This document shows positions 59,301 through 64,000 of a DNA stretch of 64,000 nt, piece by piece. A program made the position numbers and the translations under genes. Location: positions 6,205,001 through 6,269,000 of the forward strand of contig NC_092674.1 of assembly GCF_964355755.1 (NCBI RefSeq), in the 5' to 3' direction. Under the pieces are notes generated by a model. The model ran no database searches. It was not told the origin of the DNA and saw only the letters and a program-made list of their open reading frames with translations. The first letter of the stretch is position 1. Each line of letters starts with the position of its first letter. Origin of the DNA: Antedon mediterranea. Its lineage: Eukaryota > Echinodermata > Crinoidea > Comatulida > Antedonidae.

Positions 59301-60565
59301 ATATCTGTCATAAAATATTTTCTGACTTAAGAAAAACAGATAAAGGTTAGTATTTGTGACATTTTCCTTTACTCTACAGAACTGTGCTTTGAGAATTGAT
59401 AATCGTCGTGAGGTGGTTTCCCGAATGATTGTAAAATCAAAACGGTACTGGGTATGACCAACTAGCGTTATTGTCACCGGCTAGTCATCCATTCATAGAA
59501 GTACTAATGTAGTAGCCTACCTGTGCGGTGACCATAGAATGTGACCCGAGGCATGACTAACTACGACTTTTAGATGATAGAAAGTTGAGAAAAATGTTAC
59601 GAGTAGTTGTACAACATGAAGATGTTTATGAAATTATGTTAAAGATGTAAAACATATTACATTAGGCATATAAACAGTAATGTGTGTTAGTAAAAATAAT
59701 TCTATGTTAAAAGATATAAGGAAGAAAAGCAAAGAGATTATGGAGCGGCTGTACCTGAATATAAATATTGTAAGGTTAAAAACTAGAAATTTAGGGGATC
59801 TTGTCTGCCTGTTCACAAAACTGTGTATTCATTAGGATAATAGGCAAGTTTTGCAATCATACGAAAAACGAATATATCAAAATTTTCATAAGAGCATAAA
59901 ATCTGTTTCAAATGGCAACAAAGTATTGAATGCACTGTGCAAATTAAAGTAAATAAATACTGTACTAAAATAGCAAAATACTAATAAATTACTTAAAATA
60001 AATATATATTAATATAACCGTATGCATTCAGAACAAAATGTGGTAAATAAATTTGTTAATAATATTCGTATTGGACTGGAGAAATACAACTACGTAAAAA
60101 TAAATATATGGACGAATATGAAACAATGATCAGCTTAGAAGTTTCAAAATTCATGATATTATTTTTATTATTGCAAAACCTCTACATTAAAAATCTTTAC
60201 TTTTAGTTCATATTTGTCTTTAGATGCATTTTATGAAAAAAAAAAAAACCTGAAATGCGACATAATTTGAACGAGAGTATCTTGTAATTTAACTGAAGTT
60301 GTTTTCCTTTACAGATAAAAATTCGCACAAGATTCCGTACGGAGACTGGTTCCAGTACGTCAGCTGTCCGCATTACTTTTTTGAGATACTAATTTACACA
60401 TCCGGAATCTTCATGTTAGGATTTAGTCATCAGATGTGGTATATGGTGTACGCATTTGTAATAACCAATCAGCTAGCAGCGTCTTACACCGTCCATAAAT
60501 GGTATAAAGACAAATTTGAAGACTATCCTAAAAATAGAACAGCGGTTATTCCATTTGTTTATTAA
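56333..60565 (+). CDS. SRD5A3: SRD5A3, polyprenol reductase
   Basis: SRD5A3 is an ER membrane enzyme of the steroid 5-alpha-reductase family that acts in converting polyprenol to dolichol, needed for the lipid carrier of N-glycosylation. Exons are 56333-56523, 57212-57363, 57900-58091, 59205-59345 and 60315-60565; phases fit, giving 308 aa (human about 318). Several hydrophobic helices are visible. Family marks include YFKHYYLTSMISNGYLLWVL, GTKRFLECV, IRWYHIFAILLYVWSSWHQY and the C-terminal catalytic-domain motif IPYGDWFQYVSCPHYFFE, ending YPKNRTAVIPFVY. I chose the ATG at 56333 (context gacATGg) over an in-frame ATG at 56303, which would add ten residues and lies upstream of a likely acceptor. 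Introns 2-4 hold repeats. Confidence 0.96.
58278..58865. mobile_element. 588-bp terminal-inverted-repeat element in SRD5A3 intron 3
   Basis: The ends tacccctttcacac and gtgtgaaaggggta are perfect inverse repeats, flanked by TAG on both sides (58275-58277 and 58866-58868). Inside, ctccggag palindromes and ggtgtgaaagg motifs recur several times. There is no coding capacity; a 73-codon open frame on the minus strand is a by-product. Confidence 0.9.
58912..59052. mobile_element. MITE family A copy (diverged) in SRD5A3 intron 3
   Basis: It has agcttagtctacattcatgg and then actatcaaactttatgtgac on the left, the catatttgggcata core, and gtcaaacta on the right. It is weaker than the other copies. 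Confidence 0.65.
59346..60314. other. SRD5A3 intron 4
   Basis: This is AT-rich intron sequence. I see no repeat family, RNA gene or exon-like segment beyond short open frames. Confidence 0.5.
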
Positions 60566-61236
60566 AAATAATTGATTAAAGGTGGAGAATGTGTATCTTT
60601 CGTATCTAAATGGCTAAAAAATTTACTTTTCATAATTCTATATTATGCGATGGTATTTCTATACATGGTTATTAATCAGCATAATTGAGAAGTCAAAAAT
60701 GTGCAAAAATGTACCTTTTTTCGAAAATTTTCCTGTACAGGGATTTTTTTCGAAAATTACCAATTTTCGCAATTTTTATTTTTCGATATAACTGGTTACT
60801 ATATTAACATGCGCAGAACACATTATTTGACTTTGTGCATGTTAATTATTATATAGTAACCAGTGATGTAAAAAATGACCAAATTATTATTATTCGATGA
60901 TCTTTATAGTACCATAGAAACCAGTTTTGTCAACAAATAAAAAGTTCGAAAAATCTTGTACTATCTTGTACTATAGTACAGGAATATTATCGAAAAATGA
61001 CCAAAATATAAAGTTTTTAAAATTCAATTATTATTCGATAATATTTCTGTATATGATCATATATTCCGTTATCATCTTATAGTACCATAGACGCCAGTTT
61101 TGTCAAAAAATAAAAAGGCAAAAACGTGGCTATTTAAAAAAAAAAAAAATCCTTTGTGAAAAATAGCCAAGTTTCGACCCTTTTATTTTTTTACATAACT
61201 AGTTGCTATGGCTCTATAAGATGATTTATATAGGGC

Positions 61237-61550
61237 CTACTGTTATGAAACCTCTAAGCGCTGAACATTATTACCCCAGTCATTTTTTATTTATTTATTT
61301 ATCTAACACGTAGGGAAACATACCCCCATAATAATGCAGCTAGTAATAATATAAGTGCAAAGTTGTGTCTTGCTATAACCTGGCTCCCATTTCTACACCT
61401 GGGTAAAGAGAGGAAAATGTAAGTAAAATATCTTAATAATATAATATAATAAGGATATAAGCAATGCGGCGAGAGTTGGATTCGAACCTCAACCAGTAGT
61501 CGAACGTCAAAACACACTGCGCCACACGCCCTTACTAATTCTAGGTGATA
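61237..61550 (-). mobile_element. tRNA-derived SINE inserted in the hairpin array
   Basis: On the minus strand the head reads GGGCGTGTGGCGCAGTGTG (box A) and GAGGTTCGAATCCAACTC (box B, perfect consensus). A body shared with 15150-15215 and 40905-41060 ends at cagcgcttagaggtttcat. A (ttta)n stretch lies near 61288. Confidence 0.8.
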
Positions 61551-61576
61551 CAATTACGGAATGTCTAGACTAGTTA

Positions 61577-62097
61577 CCCCCGTGACAGATTGCAGTCCCC
61601 CACAATTAATTGTGCTCAACATCACTTATTCCGCAAACCGTTTGAGCGGAATATAAAACTCCTAAAATTAAGCATTATGAATGCAACGTCAATTTTAGCG
61701 GTTTTGTAGAATCATTTTTCGATTTCCCACTAGTCATAATAGTTGTTATTCATCTAATGAAGACCTTTTGTAGCCCAGCCTTTTTACAGTGTCGTCAATA
61801 AAAATAGAAACATTATTATATTAGTACAAAAGTTACAATTCGTAAAAAACTATACTTTATAACCTGATGTTGAGAATAAAAATGATATGACATAAATGCA
61901 TATAAAAACTTATTTAGATTACAGAGAACAGCGTTGTTTTTTATTCAGTGTAGGCGATTGCTTTACAAAAGTAAGTAATCTTCTTGAGATTACGAGTACT
62001 GTCTGATGGTATTTATGAACTATATATTAAAAATGTTAATATATTGCACCTCCTATAATATATAGTTATTAACTAGAGGGTGCAATCTGTCACGGGG
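61577..62097. mobile_element. About 520-bp terminal-inverted-repeat element
   Basis: The ends cccccgtgacagattgcag and tgcaatctgtcacgggg are inverse. The flanks (actagtta on the left, tcctataagatgatg on the right) correspond to a sequence found uninterrupted near 62232-62260, which supports insertion into a copy of the hairpin repeat. Confidence 0.75.
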
Positions 62098-64000
62098 TCC
62101 TATAAGATGATGTGAACGCAATATATGTGCATAAATGACAATATTATCGCATAATTATTGAATTTAAAAAAGTAGACATTTTTCGAAAAAAATTGTGAAA
62201 AATAGACAAATTTTGACACTTTCATTTGTTGACATAACTAGTTGCTATGGCTCTATAAGATGATGTTAACACAATATATGTGGATTAGTGGCAATATTAT
62301 CGCGTAATTATTGATTTAAAAAAATTAGAAATTTTGCCAAAAAATATCAAATGTCAAAAAATAAAAGGGTCGAAAATCGGCCATTTTTCGAAAATTTCCT
62401 GTACTATAGTTCAGGGATTTTTTCAAAAAAATGGCAAATTTTTGACCTTTTTATTTTTCGATAAAACTGGTTACTATAGCACAATTAACATGCGCAGAAC
62501 CCATCAGTCGACTCTGCGCATGTTTATTATGCTATAGTAAATTACCATTGCACAATTGACATGCGCAGAACCCATTATTCGCCTCTGCTCATGTTTTTAT
62601 ACTATAGTAACAATTTATGTCAGAACTAGTTACCATAGCACAATTAACATGCGCAGACCCCATTAGTCGGCTCTGCGCATGTTTATTTTGCTATAGTAAC
62701 CATTTATGTCAAAAGTTGTTACTATAGCACAATTAACATGCGCAGAACCCATTATTCGACTCTGCGCATGTTTATTATACTATAGTAACCATTTATGTCA
62801 AAACTGGTTACCATAGCACAATTGACATGCGCAGAACCCATTTTTCGTCTCTGCGCATGTTTATTATGCAATAGTAACTATTTATGTCAAAAAATAAAAG
62901 GGTCGAAAATCGGCCATTTTTCGAAAATTTTCTGTACTATAGTACAGGGATTTTTTTTAAAAAATGGCGAATTTTCGACCTTTTTATTTTTCGATAAAAT
63001 TGGTTACTATAGCACAATTAACATGCGCAGAAGCCATTAGTCGACTCTGCGCATGTTTATTTTGCTATAGTAACCATTTATGTCAAAAGGGGTTACTATA
63101 GCACAATTGACATGCGCAGAACCCATTTGTCGACTCTGCGCATGTTTATTATGCAATAGTAACCATTTATGTCAAAAAATAAACGGGTCCAAAATCGGCC
63201 ATTTTTAGAAAATTTCCTGTACTATAGTTCAGGGATTTTTTTTAAAAAAATGTCAAATTTTCGACCTTTTTATTTTTTGATAAAACTGGTTACTATAGCA
63301 CAATTAACATGCGCAGACCCCATTAGTCGGCTCTGCGCATGTTTATTTTGCTATAGTAACCATTTATGTCAAAAGTTGTTACTATAGCACAATTAACATG
63401 CGCAGAACCCATTATTCAACTCTGCGCATGTTTATTATACTATAGTAACCATTGATGTCAAAACTGGTTACCATAGCACAATTGACATGCGCAGAACCCA
63501 TTTTTCGTCTCTGTGCATGTTTATTATGCAATAGTAACCATTTATGTCAAAAAATAAAAGGGTCGAAAATCGGCCATTTTTCGCAAATTTCCTGTACTAT
63601 AGTACAGGGATTTTTTCAAAAAAATGGCGAATTTTCGACCTTTTTATTTTTCGATAAAATTGGTTACTATAGCACAATTAACATGCGCAGAAGCCATTAG
63701 TCGACTCTGCGCATGTTTATTTTGCTACAGTAACCATTTATGTCAAAAGTGGTTACTATAGCACAATTGACATGCGCAGAACCCATTGGTCGACTCTGCG
63801 CATGTTTATTATGCAATAGTAACCATTTATGTCAAAAAATAAAAGGGTCGGAAATCGGCCATTTTTCGAAAATTTCCTGTACTATAGTTCAGGGATTTTT
63901 TAAAAAAAATGGCAAATTTTCGACCTTTTTATTTTTCGATAAAACTGGTTACTATAGCACAATTAACATGCGCAGAACCCATCAGTCGACTCTGTGCATG

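Larger units (their letters stand above)
60660..64000. repeat. Array of hairpin repeats around ATGCGCAGA, continuing past the right edge
   Basis: Repeated imperfect palindromes of 85-115 bp (gttactatagcacaattaac, then atgcgcagaacccatt, then tctgcgcatgtttattatgc, then tatagtaacc) alternate with a second palindromic block (aataaaagggtcgaaaatcg to attttcgacctttttattttt). Between 62636 and 63950 a larger unit of about 660 bp is tandemly repeated; for example 62888 and 63548 start the same block. Diverged copies begin near 60680. Two other elements are inserted (61237-61550 and 61577-62097). Open frames here are by-products. Confidence 0.9.

Noticed and set aside
61440-61550. Possible functional tRNA gene (box B GGTTCGAATCC perfect)
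   Set aside because: The anticodon and acceptor stems do not pair convincingly and the body continues as a SINE shared with other loci.
62334-63700. Repeated open frames reading KIKGSKIGHFSKIS and YYSTINMRR
   Set aside because: They repeat with the hairpin array and are interrupted in each unit. There is no coding signature.

Overview
This is an AT-rich, intron-rich animal nuclear region, roughly one third GC by eye. GT/AG introns interrupt all seven protein genes, and the rest is dense in miniature transposons, SINEs, LINE fragments and minisatellites. The protein sequences and the abundance of a TAGGCCTA palindrome suggest a marine invertebrate deuterostome, perhaps an echinoderm. The species is an inference I cannot confirm.

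Layout, left to right: the last three exons of ABCE1 (+, 549-1224); a 3.6 kb foldback transposon (1624-5267); MCTS1 (-, 6641-9050, 6 exons, 181 aa); a 347 bp head-to-head intergenic gap; CWF19L2 (+, 9398-17613, 14 exons, 886 aa); LIAS (-, 18140-21441, 10 exons, 380 aa), convergent with CWF19L2; about 8 kb of gene-free repeats; TRMT9B (+, 29914-40189, 4 coding exons, 716 aa); about 4.8 kb without a recognised gene but with a CRE-like cluster; an unrecognised single-pass membrane protein (+, 44972-49132, 5 exons, 425 aa) with a tail of repeated YxxP tyrosine motifs; a 5'-truncated LINE (-, 50665-53682); SRD5A3 (+, 56333-60565, 5 exons, 308 aa); and a hairpin-repeat array running off the right edge (60660-64000). 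All exon joins were checked by hand for reading phase.

The neighbours do not form a pathway. ABCE1 and MCTS1 both act in ribosome recycling/initiation, CWF19L2 in splicing (intron lariat turnover), LIAS in mitochondrial lipoate synthesis, TRMT9B is a tRNA-methyltransferase-like protein, and SRD5A3 makes dolichol for N-glycosylation.

The most interesting items are: the undescribed tyrosine-motif membrane protein; an 84-nt, phase-compatible, open cassette-exon candidate inside LIAS; tandem duplications that copied splice sites in CWF19L2 (creating in-frame 6-nt microexon candidates) and in MCTS1 (creating two decoy acceptors); a near-palindromic transposon carrying a reverse-transcriptase fragment; and ten copies of one MITE family. 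No CRISPR array, rRNA gene or intact tRNA gene was seen.
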